In this document: piece after piece, positions 10,726-20,263 of the stretch
Layout: every line of letters begins with the position of its first letter
Numbering within the stretch: the stretch's first letter is position 1
Source of the DNA: CAJXJP01 sp964022365
GTDB taxonomy: Bacteria; Patescibacteriota; Gracilibacteria; BD1-5; UBA6164
Assembly: GCA_964022365.1 (NCBI GenBank)
Contig: CAXHZN010000001.1
Span: 62,001-126,000, forward strand
Direction: 5' to 3'
Length of the DNA stretch: 64,000 nt
Notes under the pieces: model-generated
Database searches by the model: none
The model's input: only the letters and a program-made list of their open reading frames with translations
Told to the model about the DNA's origin: nothing
Program-made: the position numbers and the translations under genes

Positions 10726-11910
10726 TTATCAAAGTAATTTATTCCAATCTTCAACTATATGGTTGATATCAAAATTTTCTGCCCTATTTTTTCAATCAGA
10801 GTATTTATCTTTATATTTTTGAGTATTTATATAGATATCTTCTAATAGTTTATATAATATTATTTCTTTATTATCTAAATCACTCTCTATATTTTGCTCA
10901 TATTTTTTTAAATCTTCTTCGGTAAAACTTTCAATTAACAATCAATAATCTCAATAAAATGGATATTGATTTATTTCTTGACTATAGTCAGGATGCAATA
11001 TTTCTTTTGGTCAAATATTACAATCCGAAGAAACAATAATTTTATTTGCAAGTAATGCTTCTATTAAGACAAGTCAAAATGCTTCTGTCAGACTCGGGAA
11101 TAAAAAACAATCTGATTGTAGTAAATAAGGATATATATTTTTTTTAGATCCTAATAAATGAATATTATTTCCTAAATTGTTATTAATGATATATTTTTCA
11201 ATAGATTCTCTATATTCTCACTCTCAAAGAATAGTTAAACTGATATTTTTATATTGAGAATTTAATTTATTAAAAATTCTTAAAGTAGGTATAAAACCTT
11301 TGAGTCTATCTAGTCTAGATATCATTAAAAAGTTAAATTTTTTTTCAAAGATATATTGTTCAGAATTTATAATTTTTTGTTCAAATTTTCATAACTCCTG
11401 TTTTATATTGAAAAAATTATAAATTGTAATTGTATTTTTTAATTTAAAATTATCTTTCATTATTTTTTCTTGAGCTTGTGATACACAAACAACTTTACTA
11501 AAACATGGGTAAAATATTTCTATAATTAATTTTTTAATTTTATTATTAGCATGCAATAATGGATTTGAATGTATCGTTCATATTTTTTTTATTTTTAAAA
11601 ATATGGTTGCAAATAATAAAATTATATTTAATAAATCATTCGTTCATATAACCCTTTGAATACCATTTTGAGTTATAATTTTTCTTAAAGTAAATATATT
11701 TTTTAAGAAGCTAAAAATATTAATTTTATTTTTTTGATGTAATGAAATATATGTTCATGTAAAGTCAGAATATGGAGAAATATCATATAGACTCACAAAA
11801 AAAATATCATATTTTTCTTCTAATTTATATGATAGTTGTGAAAACAATTTTTCTGTTCATCTATTTTCTCATAGAGAAAATAGAAAAAATAATATTTTTT
11901 TCTTTTTCAT
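10726..11910 (-). CDS. family 4 glycosyltransferase
   Basis: 394 residues with two Rossmann halves. The second half has FNFLMISRLDRLKGF, LTILGEGEYR and the donor-binding block SLTEAFGLVLIEALLANK with the E-x7-E motif of GT4. Its ATG overlaps the stop of the upstream GT2 gene (TAATG), indicating coupled translation. About a dozen TGA codons are read as Gly, including both in LGEGE. It acts in the cytoplasm or at the inner membrane face on glycan assembly. The specific sugar cannot be read from the sequence. Confidence 0.85.
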
Positions 11911-12737
11911 TAATTTGATATTTTTTTAATTAAATGAAATAATTTTACATAAAATAATTTAAATATAACAAAATTTCTTGATAATATATATTCGATAAAT
12001 ATTCTTAAAACATAATACCAAAAATAAACATTTTTATAATAAAATTGATGCTGTAATAATACAGGTAGAAAGTTTTTACTATAAATATTTATTTTGTTAA
12101 ATTTTAATTTAATATCATATTTTTGAATAGTATATAAAAATAAATCTTCTTCAATAATATCAAAGTGATATCATTTTTTGATTAAATCTAAAAATAAAAT
12201 AAAATCTTCTGGTCTTTGAGTAAGAGGATAATTATAATTTTTTAATACTTCAGATTTACACATTAAGGTCGGGTGTAATATCATTGATTTTAAGAAAAAA
12301 TATTTATTAATATTTTTAAACCATTTTTTTTGAGGTATTCTTAATAATTTATTTGATTTTTCATCTATTTCTGACCAACCTGTAAAAAGTAAATCTATTT
12401 TATTATTATTTTCTAAATAATTAAATTGTTTTTTAAATCTTTCAGTATCTGATACATCATCTGCATCCATTCTTGCTATATATTTTCATTTCGAAATTTT
12501 AATTGCTTTATTTAAAGAAAATGGTAATCATTTATTTTGAGTATTTTCTAAAAAGATAATTCTTTGATCTCTTATATTCAAAATATATTTTTTTGCATCT
12601 GAATTATTTGGATTATCTAAAACTATAATAAATTCAAAATTTCAAAAATCTTGATTTAAAATGCTATAAATAGATTTTTCTAATTGATTTATATTTTCAT
12701 TATACACAGACATTATTACAGATATACCTATCTTCAT
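11910..12737 (-). CDS. family 2 glycosyltransferase
   Basis: 275 residues. A GT-A fold: ISVIMSVYNENINQLEKSI at the start, FIIVLDNPNN, NKGLPFSLNKAI, then ARMDADDVSDTERF, which is the DXD metal site (residues about 90-94), and RPEDFILFLDL toward the end. The C-terminal 70 residues are basic and aromatic. Starts 5 bases after the preceding GT4 stop and overlaps the next GT4 by one base. It resembles lipooligosaccharide GT2 enzymes; substrate unknown. Confidence 0.85.
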
Positions 12738-12742
12738 AATAC

Positions 12743-13888
12743 TTACTTTACTTTATCAAATAAAATTTCTATATTTTTTTCCCGATTAAATTTTTCATCT
12801 ATTTCATCAAAACTTTTTCATTTTAAGTTATCATAATTATATGAAACATAATCCATTTTTTCAGATAATTCATTAATATTGCCTGATTCAAATAGTTGTA
12901 AATCAGCATTATTACAAATTTCCGAAGTTCATCATACATGAGTTGCAATTACAGGACAACTATTCATCAGAGCTTCTAAAACAGTAGTTGGCATTCATTC
13001 TTGATAACTTGGATTGATAACTATACAATTATTTTCTTGTAAATAATTGTAAATAAACTCTTTATTTTGAAATCATAAAAATGTAATATTATATCAATGA
13101 GACATATTTTTTAAATTTTCTTTTTCATCTCCATCTCAAATTATAATTAATTTTTGTGAATCATTTCATTGTTTATACGCTGATATTAAATCAGAAACTC
13201 ATTTTAATTGAACTAATCTTCCTATAAATACAAATTGTATTTCTCATTTTTTTTCAAAAATATTCGGGATGTTTTCAAAGTTCATTCCCCTATAAAAAAC
13301 ATCCACCTCTCTATCAACAAATTCTTCTACTATAAATTTTTTACACGCTTCACTAATAGCTAAAACTTTATCAGCTTTTTTTAATATCCATTTTCATATA
13401 ATTTTATCATAAATATATGAAATTTTTGATTTTATTTTTGATGATAACTTTACATAATCACTCCCATGTTCGATATGCACCCATTTAATTTTATTTTTTT
13501 TCGCAAATAATCATGCAATAAAGGAACTTAAGAAAAAACGTGTATGAGAAATAATTCTAATATTTTGATTATTAGAAGTATAAGCTTTTAACTCCTTAAA
13601 TATTTTCCAAAATTCTTTTTTCCAAAATTTAGGAACAGGAAAATTAGGAATAATATCAAAACTTGGCAATAAGTATACTTTATATCATTTTTTATGATAA
13701 CTTCTTATACCTCCTTCTCCCCCAAGGGAGAGGGATTGAGGGTGAGGGCTTTCTTGACCCACATCAAAAGTGATATTGATTACCTCTCAATATCACTTTT
13801 TTGTCCAATAATCTGCAATTTCTTCTGCCACAGTTTCAACTCATCATTTATGTGGAGGAAAATAAGGAGTAAATTGTAATATATTCAT
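12743..13888 (-). CDS. family 4 glycosyltransferase carrying a palindromic-repeat insertion
   Basis: 381 residues. N-terminus MNILQFTPYFPPHKGGVETVAEEI is the GT4 acceptor-side glycine loop, with both Gly codons TGA. The donor side has QFVFIGRLVQLKGVSDLI, LIIIGDGDEKENL and VINPSYQEGMPTTVLEALMNSCPVI. At residues about 47-60 the protein contains the extra segment SPHPQSLSLGGEGG, which is a translated palindromic repeat (see the entry at 13707). An in-frame ATG 12 bases upstream at 13900 is an alternative start. Part of the six-gene glycan operon. Confidence 0.8.
13707..13749. repeat. palindromic repeat translated in frame inside a GT4 gene
   Basis: Core CTCCTTCTCCCCCAAGGGAG followed by AGGGATTGAGGGTGAGGG. 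Same design as the copies at 14565, 17290, 17697 and 18812. It is read in frame as SPHPQSLSLGGEGG between the two halves of an N-terminal strand-loop region. Confidence 0.75.
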
Positions 13889-13924
13889 TTTTTCTTTCAT
13901 TCTCAATTTTCTCAAAAAATTATT

Positions 13925-13961
13925 TCCTTCCTTTACAAAGGAAGGTGGCTGTAGGTCGGAT
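13925..13961. repeat. palindromic repeat between galE and the GT4 gene
   Basis: CCTTCCTTTACAAAGGAAGG followed by TGGCTGTAGGTCGGATGG. It resembles the first repeat of the 6606-6785 cluster and sits immediately after the galE stop codon. Confidence 0.65.
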
Positions 13962-13964
13962 GGA

Positions 13965-15017
13965 TTATTTCTTATAAAATTTCCAACTATTTTCTAAACT
14001 TTCTTCGAGTGAAACTTTTGCAAGAAATCATAATTCTTCTCTCGCTTTACTCGGATTACAGAATACTTCGGCAACATCACCTTCTCTCCTAGAAGAAATT
14101 TTATGCAAAATTTCTTGTCCTGTTATTTTCCTCGAAGCTTCAAGCATCTCTAAAACCGATTTTCATTTCCCTACTCAGAGATTAAATACATCACAGAAAT
14201 GACTTCCTTTTTCCTCTAATTTTTTATACGCCAATAAATGCCCTTCCACTAAATCATTTACATCAATGTAATCTCTGACTCAAGTCCCATCTATTGTGTC
14301 ATAATCATCTCCAAACACGTTTAATTTTGATAATTCTCCATTTGCTACTTTCATAATAAATGGGAGTAAGTTGTTTGGAATCCCATCTGGATCTTCTCAT
14401 AATTTTCCACTTGGATGTGCTCAAATTGGATTAAAGTAACGTAAATTAATTACATTAAATCCTGAGAATTGAGATAAGTCTTCTAATATTTTTTCCAATA
14501 ATAACTTTGTAGTTCCGTAAGGATTTGTCGTCCCAAGCTTATCTGTTTCGCAAATTCCAGCCTTATGCTCCTTCTCCTCCAAAGGAGAGGGTTGGGGTGA
14601 GGTAAAACTTATGTCAGGGGTATTTTCATAAACTGTTGCACTACTAGAAAAAATAATATTTTTTACGCTATATTTTTCCATAGCTTCAAATAAAAATAAA
14701 CTTCCTGATATATTATTTTGAAAGTAATATATAGGTTGTTCACAACTTTCTCAAACTGCTTTTGCTCAAGCAAAATGTAGAACTCAATCAAAATCATGAG
14801 TTTCGAAAATTTCAAAAACAGATTTTCTATCTCTTAAATCACATTCAAAATATTCAGGTTTATATCCTAAAATAGACTGAATATTTCTCAGAGTCGTCAC
14901 ACAACTATTTGATAGATTATCTAAAATCACCGTTTGATACCCAGCTTGTTCAAAAGCAACAACAGCATGTGAACCTATATACCCAAGTCCTCAGGTAATG
15001 AGTATTTTTTTCTTCAT
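13965..15017 (-). CDS. galE: UDP-glucose 4-epimerase with an inserted palindromic-repeat peptide
   Basis: 350 residues. GalE interconverts UDP-Glc and UDP-Gal and supplies Gal donors to the glycosyltransferases around it. Seen: ITGGLGYIGSHAVV (NAD-binding GxxGxxG, first Gly TGA), LDNLSNS, VLHFAGAKAVGES, SSSATVYE (catalytic Ser/Thr), TNPYGTTK (the YxxxK pair), LRYFNPIGAHPSG and GVRDYIDVNDLVEGHL. Between ATVYE and TNPYG lie about 18 extra residues (FTSPQPSPLEEKEHKAGIC), translated from a palindromic repeat. They sit in a surface loop before the catalytic Tyr, so the enzyme may stay active. Second gene of the glycan operon. Confidence 0.95.
14565..14609. repeat. palindromic repeat translated in frame inside galE
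   Basis: CTCCTTCTCCTCCAAAGGAG, then AGGGTTGGGGTGAGG. The frame gives the peptide TSPQPSPLEEKE. The host gene is otherwise a standard GalE, so the element entered an existing gene. Confidence 0.85.
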
Positions 15018-15050
15018 AATATTATTTTTAATTTTCAATACTTAAATTCT

Positions 15051-16088
15051 TTACTTGAAAAATTTAGTCCAAATCATTTTCAAAGCAATACTTATTGCGT
15101 TCATACTTGATTGTCATTTATTCATCGAATAGTCAGTATATATAATATGTACTGGCACTTCCCTATAAATAAGTTTTTTTTCTGCAATAATATCAATGAT
15201 TTCCGAAGCGTGTCACATCCCATCCATAGTTATGTGAATATCTTTAAGAGTTTCTAAACGAATTAATCTGAAACCATTATGAGTATCTGATAAACGAATA
15301 TTACTCATAATAAATGTAAAAATAATTCAGAGTTTTAAAATAATTCTACGCAATAATTTGATTCACTTTGCTTTTTTCTTCAAAAATCTACTTCCAAGTA
15401 AAATATCTACTTTAGGATGATGTTTTAAATATTTTTCAAATTCTTTTACATCATTTATATCATGTTGACCATCTGCATCAAAAGTGATCAGATATTTTAT
15501 TTCTCAATATCTTCTTAGATATTCAAAACCTGTTTCTAGAGCTGCTCATTGTCCTCTATTTTTATAGTGATTTAAAACAGTAACATGTTTATTATCTCAA
15601 AATTCTTTCTCTAAAATATTTCTCGTATTATCTCTTGAGCCATCGTTTACAACTAAAATATTTTTATACCCATGTCATAAAACATTGTTAATCGTTGAAG
15701 CCAAAACTTCGCCTTCATTATAACTTGGAATAATAAAAACTTCTTTTCCAGATATTTTATTTTTTTGAGAATTTTCAATTGCTAACTCTCTGACCAGCTG
15801 TGTGAGATCTGAAATATTTTCTTCAGATTTTCTGAGTAATAGTAATGCAAAATATACTAAAAATATAATACTCCCGTACACCAAAACATCCGCTCATCTT
15901 TGCACACCAAAAATATCTCAAATAAGATTAAGAATTTCAGGTACAAGAGCCAATGTAGCTAATGAAGCTCATACAAATAAAAATACGATAAAATGAAGCG
16001 CATTAAATTTTTGTTTTTTTGCTATATCAAGGGCAAGAATAAAAATAATTATCCCAGATACTATAAAAAATATTTCGAGTAAAGTCAT
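15051..16088 (-). CDS. DUF2304-like membrane domain fused to a family 2 glycosyltransferase
   Basis: 345 residues. Residues 1-110 hold three hydrophobic segments of the DUF2304 type (MTLLEIFFIVSGIIIFILAL at the start). Residues about 120-330 are a DPM/DPG-synthase-like GT2: FIIPSYNEGEVLASTI, ILVVNDGSRDNTR, GQGAALETGFEYLR, ITFDADGQHD (the DXD site) and LGSRF. Such enzymes load a sugar onto polyprenyl phosphate. First gene of the minus-strand glycan operon, 33 bases upstream of galE. Plausible source of the lipid-linked sugar used by a GT-C enzyme. Confidence 0.85.
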
Positions 16089-16116
16089 AAAATTATTTAT
16101 CAAATATTTTGTTGCT

Positions 16117-16155
16117 TTTCAATTCCCGGGAAATTTTCCCGGGAATTGAAAAATA
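16117..16155. terminator. terminator of the CCCGGGAAA hairpin family
   Basis: CAATTCCCGGGAAA and TTTCCCGGGAATTG form a perfect 14-bp stem. It lies after recG on the minus strand, upstream of the glycan operon. Confidence 0.85.
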
Positions 16156-16196
16156 TATTATTTTTATTATATAGTTCATAAAAAAAATACAAGTTT

Positions 16197-18668
16197 TTAG
16201 GCTTGCATTTCTTCTTTTTTATCTTCGAACATTTCTTGGATGTCTTCTCTAATTTGTGAAATAAGTTCTAAATCTCTCAAGTCAGCAACTTTTAGATCTG
16301 GTACTCATGATTGCCTCAATCCATATACTTCCCCTGGTCATCTGATTTCTAAATCTATTTCTGCTAATTCAAAACCGTTATTCGTTCTTTCCATCGCTTT
16401 GAGTCTGTCTGTAGAGTTTCATTTACTTGGAAATAAATAACAATATGATTGATGTTTTCATCTTCATACACGACCTCTAAATTGGTGTAATTGAGATAAA
16501 CCAAATCTTTCTGCTCACTCTATACACATAATAGTTGAGTTTGGAACATTTACTCATACTTCTACTACGGAAGTTGAAGATAATATTTGTATTTTATTGT
16601 CAGCAAAATCTTTCATAACTTGATCTTTTTGCTTTGCTTTCATTTTTCCGTGTAATAATCATACCGTAAAAGGAGCAAATATTTCAGTTAAAGTTTCATA
16701 GGTTGATATTGCATTTGCTAAATCCATTTTTTCAGATTCTTCTACGAGTGGTGAGATCCAAAAAGCCTGTCTTCACTTTTCCAATTCACTACGCAAAAAT
16801 AATTCTATTTCCTGTCTTTGATTATCGCTTCCAGCAACTTTTGTAAAAATATCTTTTCTTCCTTTTGGATACTCAGAAATAATTGATAAATCTTGATCTC
16901 AGTAGAGTGTCAGAGCAAGAGTTCTTGGGATTGGAGTTGCTGTCATATTTAAACTATGTGGAATTATCCCTGTTGAATTTCCCAGTCCAGATTCCAGAAC
17001 TTCTCTTTGTTTTACTCAAAATCTATGTTGCTCATCGATGACAACAAATCATAAGTTTTTAAATAATACATCTTCTTGCACCAATGCGTGTGTCCCAATA
17101 ATCACATCTACATTTCCGAGTTTCATATCAGCTTTAATAGCTTCTTTATTTTTTTTCGTAACTGATCAGACTAATAAATGTGATGAAATTCCAAAATCCC
17201 AAAATAATTCTTGCATTCACTCAAAATGCTGACGTGCCAAAATTTCAGTCGGAGCCATTATAACTACTTGTATACGAGGGGATTGAGTATTTCAATTACC
17301 CCTCCCTAGCCCTCCCCTTTCAGGAGAGGGAATATATTTTGCGATTTTTGCAAGAATTCACTCAATATTATCATAAATTTCATCATTAGTAATTCTCAGA
17401 ATATCTACTCAATATTGAGAAATTACTTCGTCTCTTATTTCATCGTATTCTTTATGATACTCATGAACTTTTCAATCTAATTCAATAACTAATTTTAACT
17501 CTGATGAATAAAAGTCTGCAATATATCTTCAAAAAGGATGCTGTCTTCTAAATTTAACTCATTGATATTTTTTATTTCTCAAAACTTCCCACAATATTTT
17601 TTCAGCTTCTGTTTGGTTTTTCCTTAAATCAATAACTAAATCTTTTATATAACTTGGACATTCTGCATAATTTTGCTCTACACAACTTTTTCTACTTCCC
17701 TCTCCAGTAAGGGGAGGGACTGAGGGAGGGGTATTCTCACTCTCCAAAATAGCATGGATTGCAGCTACTTGAGCAACAGCTGTTTTTCAAGTTCAAACAT
17801 CTCACTCTAAAAGCCTTTGCATCCCATGAGATTTTTCCATATCTCTGAGTGTTTGAAAAAGTACAATTTTTTGATGATCCGTGAGTGTAAATGGAAGTTT
17901 TTCTAGAATCTGTTTTACTAAACTTGGATTCATTGGTATTTTTATAGACTTCCCTGTTGTTGCTTCAAATTTTTCATATTTTTTTGAAATAGCAGTATAA
18001 TTTATTTCATAGAGTTCTTCGTATGCCAGTCTATATTTGGCTTGCTCTATATCATTTTTATTTTTAGGAAAATGAATTTTATAAAATGCTTCTTTTCTCG
18101 AAATAAAATCATATTTTTCTAAAATATTTTCTGGTAAATTTTCTGTGATATCTGAAATATATTTTTTGAGTAAATCTATTTTTGGAGCCGTCCATTTACT
18201 CGGAATATAATTTAAGTCCGAATAAACTGGAACTATTTCTCATGAAAGTTTTGATAGATCTGTTTGTGTATCTGGTGAAGTAAAACTCACTTTTCAAAAT
18301 GCATATTTCACTTTTCCTGTTACAATTATTTTTCTACTCACATATGGTTGCAATTGAGTGGTAAGAAATTTTCTATTAAACCAAACAGCTTCTGCTAAAA
18401 AGCCATTTTTATCTTCTAAAACTGCTTTTGTTAAAATTTTATTATTCGCAGTTTTTTGTGATGTTATTGATAATAATTTTACTAAAATAGTATTTGATTC
18501 TTTAATATTTATTAACGAAAAACTATCAAGCACACTCGTCCTATCATCATAATCTCTTGGAAATTCTCTCAGTAAATCCCAAACAGTCGAAATACCAGCT
18601 TTTTGCAAAGCTTTTATATAATTATCAGTTGTTCTTAAAATTGATTTCGTTAATGGAGTTGATAACAT
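16197..18668 (-). CDS. recG: ATP-dependent DNA helicase RecG interrupted in frame by a DUF559 domain
   Basis: 823 residues, about 140 more than usual. RecG remodels stalled forks and branched DNA. An N-terminal wedge/OB region is followed by helicase motifs: motif I LLEGDVGTGKTAVAQVA (its three glycines are TGA), Ia VIMAPTEILARQHFEG, Ib GTHALVQ, II VIDEQHRFGVKQR, III MTATPIPRT, then LLHGKMKAKQKD, VVEVGVNVPN and QFRGRVGRG. Between motifs I and Ia, after AIHAIL, an insertion of about 150 residues holds a complete DUF559 (VSR/PD-(D/E)XK-like) domain. The flanks rejoin exactly where E. coli RecG has a short loop. The reading frame is continuous, so a fused protein is expected. No intein splice motifs are visible. 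Confidence 0.93.
17290..17337. repeat. inverted repeat at the C-terminal end of the DUF559 insertion
   Basis: Contains CCCCTCCCTAGCCCTCCCCT and TTCAGGAGAGGG. It is the inverted partner of 17697-17740. Confidence 0.8.
17697..17740. repeat. inverted repeat at the N-terminal end of the DUF559 insertion
   Basis: Contains CCCTCTCCAGTAAGGGGAGG and GACTGAGGGAGGGGT, the reverse complement of the 17290-17337 copy with few changes. Confidence 0.8.
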
Positions 18669-18811
18669 ATTGTTTGTAGAGTTACTATAGCATTAATACA
18701 AGAATTTTTATTTATATACTTAGTATATACACAATAATTAAAAAGCAACTTTTTTGCTTGCAATTCTCAATTTTAGTGTACAATAACAAAAATTTAATTT
18801 TTCACTTTATA

Positions 18812-18853
18812 TTCCCCTCTCCTTTGAAGGAGAGGGGCTAGGGGTGAGGTAAA
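18812..18853. repeat. palindromic repeat just upstream of rsmG
   Basis: CCCCTCTCCTTTGAAGGAGA, then GGGGCTAGGGGTGAGG. It ends 11 bases before the rsmG ATG, in the 195-base gap between divergent recG and rsmG, so it lies in the rsmG leader. Nothing else is seen in this gap apart from AT-rich promoter-like sequence. Confidence 0.8.
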
Positions 18854-18863
18854 ATACAAAAAA

Positions 18864-19571
18864 ATGCAAGAACTTTTTAAAAAACATAATCTAGAATTAG
18901 AAGATAGTGAATTAGCAAAATTTGAGAAATTTTTAGAAATTTTTAAAGAAAAAAATTCTCAAATTAATTTATCAGCAATCAGAGATGATGAAGGAATTAT
19001 TGAAAAACATTTTGTTGATTCAATTCTATTAAATATTTTTCTTGATTTTGAACCAGCTTATGAAAATCAAACAGTAAAAGTCGCTGATCTAGGAACAGGA
19101 TGAGGTTTCCCAATGCTTCCACTTGCAATTGTGAATCCTGAAGTTGAATTTACAGGAATCGACTCAGTTGGAAAAAAACTAAAAGCCATTGAAGACTTTG
19201 CTGAGCAATTAGAGTTAAAAAATGTTTCTACAATAAATGGAAGAGCCGAAGAACTTGGACAAAAAGTAGAACACAGAGAACAATACGATTATATTGTTTC
19301 AAGAGCTATGGCATTTTTACCAACACTTTTAGAATTTTGTATTCCATTCTTAAAAGTTGGAGGAATATTTGTTGCCTACAAACTCAATGATAAAGAAGAA
19401 TTAAAATCTGCAAAAAAAGCACTTTCAAGACTTTGAGCAAAAATATTAAAAGTAAAAAATTATACTATTTGAGATCAAGAAAGAACATTTATTTTAATAG
19501 AAAAAATTTCTACTACTCATAAAAAATATCCAAGAACTACTGGAGTTCCTCTTCAAAAACCATTAGTATAA
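18864..19571 (+). CDS. rsmG: 16S rRNA (guanine527-N7) methyltransferase
   Basis: 235 residues, near the family length. Seen: EKHFVDSILL, the SAM motif ADLGTGGGFPMLPLAI with its second Gly encoded by TGA, GIDSVGKKLKAIEDF, INGRAEEL, SRAMAFLPTLLEFC, LKVGGIFVAYK and the C-terminal KYPRTTGVPLQKPL. This is the full RsmG pattern. It methylates G527 in the 530 loop of 16S rRNA. Its leader carries a palindromic repeat that could fold in the mRNA 5' end. Confidence 0.95.
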
Positions 19572-19590
19572 AAAAATAAAATTTAATAAT

Positions 19591-19623
19591 AAAAAAAGAA
19601 TATTTTCAAAAATATTCTTTTTT
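19591..19623 (+). terminator. terminator after rsmG
   Basis: AAAAAAAGAATATTTT and AAAATATTCTTTTTTG stem with T tract. Confidence 0.8.
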
Positions 19624-19660
19624 GTTACAATATATCAAAAATAATATCTAAAAAATAATT

Positions 19661-20215
19661 ATGAACATTTATTTACTTCCAACTGATACCTGCTATGGTA
19701 TTTGATGCCCTATTTGAGATTCGGATGCTTATCAAAAAATATACAAAATTAAAAACAGAGGATACGATAAACCTCTTGCAATTATGGTTGAAGACTTAGA
19801 TTGGTTATATGAAAATACAACTTTAACTGAGCAACAATTAGATTTTATTTCAGAATATGAAAAACCATTTACTGTTTTAACTGATTGTCCAAGAATCAAA
19901 ATGTTGTTAGAATTTGAAGACGAAGAAGTTTCTTATCCAAATTTTGATCAGTATGAAAAAATTGCATTTAGAGTCGCTCATACTCCAGCACAAAAAAAAC
20001 TTATCCAAGAAGAATGACCAATATTTTTAACGAGTGCTAATTTCTCTGGAGAAAAAGAAAATTATAAAATTTCAGATTTAAAAGAAACTTTTAAAAAATA
20101 TTTATCAGAAGTAAAAATAATTGATGAAGTTGATTTAGATGAAAATATTTCTCCGAGTGATATTTTTTCATTTGAAGCAGAAACTCTCGAAATAAAATAT
20201 TTGAGAAAAAATTAA
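19661..20215 (+). CDS. Sua5/YciO/YrdC family threonylcarbamoyl-AMP synthase-like
   Basis: 184 residues, the single-domain size of TsaC/YrdC. The start MNIYLLPTDTCYGIGCPIGD is the substrate-binding PTDTxYGLG block, followed by IYKIKNRGYDKPLAIMV (K-x-R-x-x-x-K-P) and later IFLTSANFSGE (the TSAN motif), all characteristic. The enzyme makes threonylcarbamoyl-AMP for t6A37 of ANN-decoding tRNAs. The middle is somewhat divergent, so TsaC versus YciO is not fully settled. It stands between two terminators as its own unit. Confidence 0.85.
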
Positions 20216-20258
20216 AAAAAAGATTTCCCGGGAATATTCCCGGGAAATCTTTTTTTTT
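20214..20258. terminator. terminator of the CCCGGGAAA hairpin family
   Basis: AGATTTCCCGGGAATATTCC and CGGGAAATCT with T tract, placed between convergent genes. Confidence 0.85.
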
Positions 20259-20263
20259 GTGTT

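Larger units (their letters stand above)
17275..17745 (-). mobile_element. DUF559 nuclease-domain element inside recG
   Basis: About 470 bases read in the recG frame. The core is LRKNQTEAEKILWEVLRNKK, then VKFRRQHPFGRYIADFY, LVIELDGKVHEYHKEYD and ILRITNDEIYDNIEGIL, all hallmarks of DUF559 with the nuclease residues (FRRQ, D in ADF, E-L-D-G) kept. Both ends carry the same palindromic repeat in opposite orientation, translated as TPPSVPPLTGEGS at the N side and PSPERGGLGRG at the C side. The repeat-bounded structure and clean split of a conserved gene suggest a selfish insertion; this is inference. Confidence 0.8.

Noticed and set aside
17275..17745. Intein or group I intron in recG
   Set aside because: No N-terminal Cys/Ser splice junction, no C-terminal His-Asn, and no intron core. 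The insertion is a DUF559 domain with repeat ends and reads through in frame.
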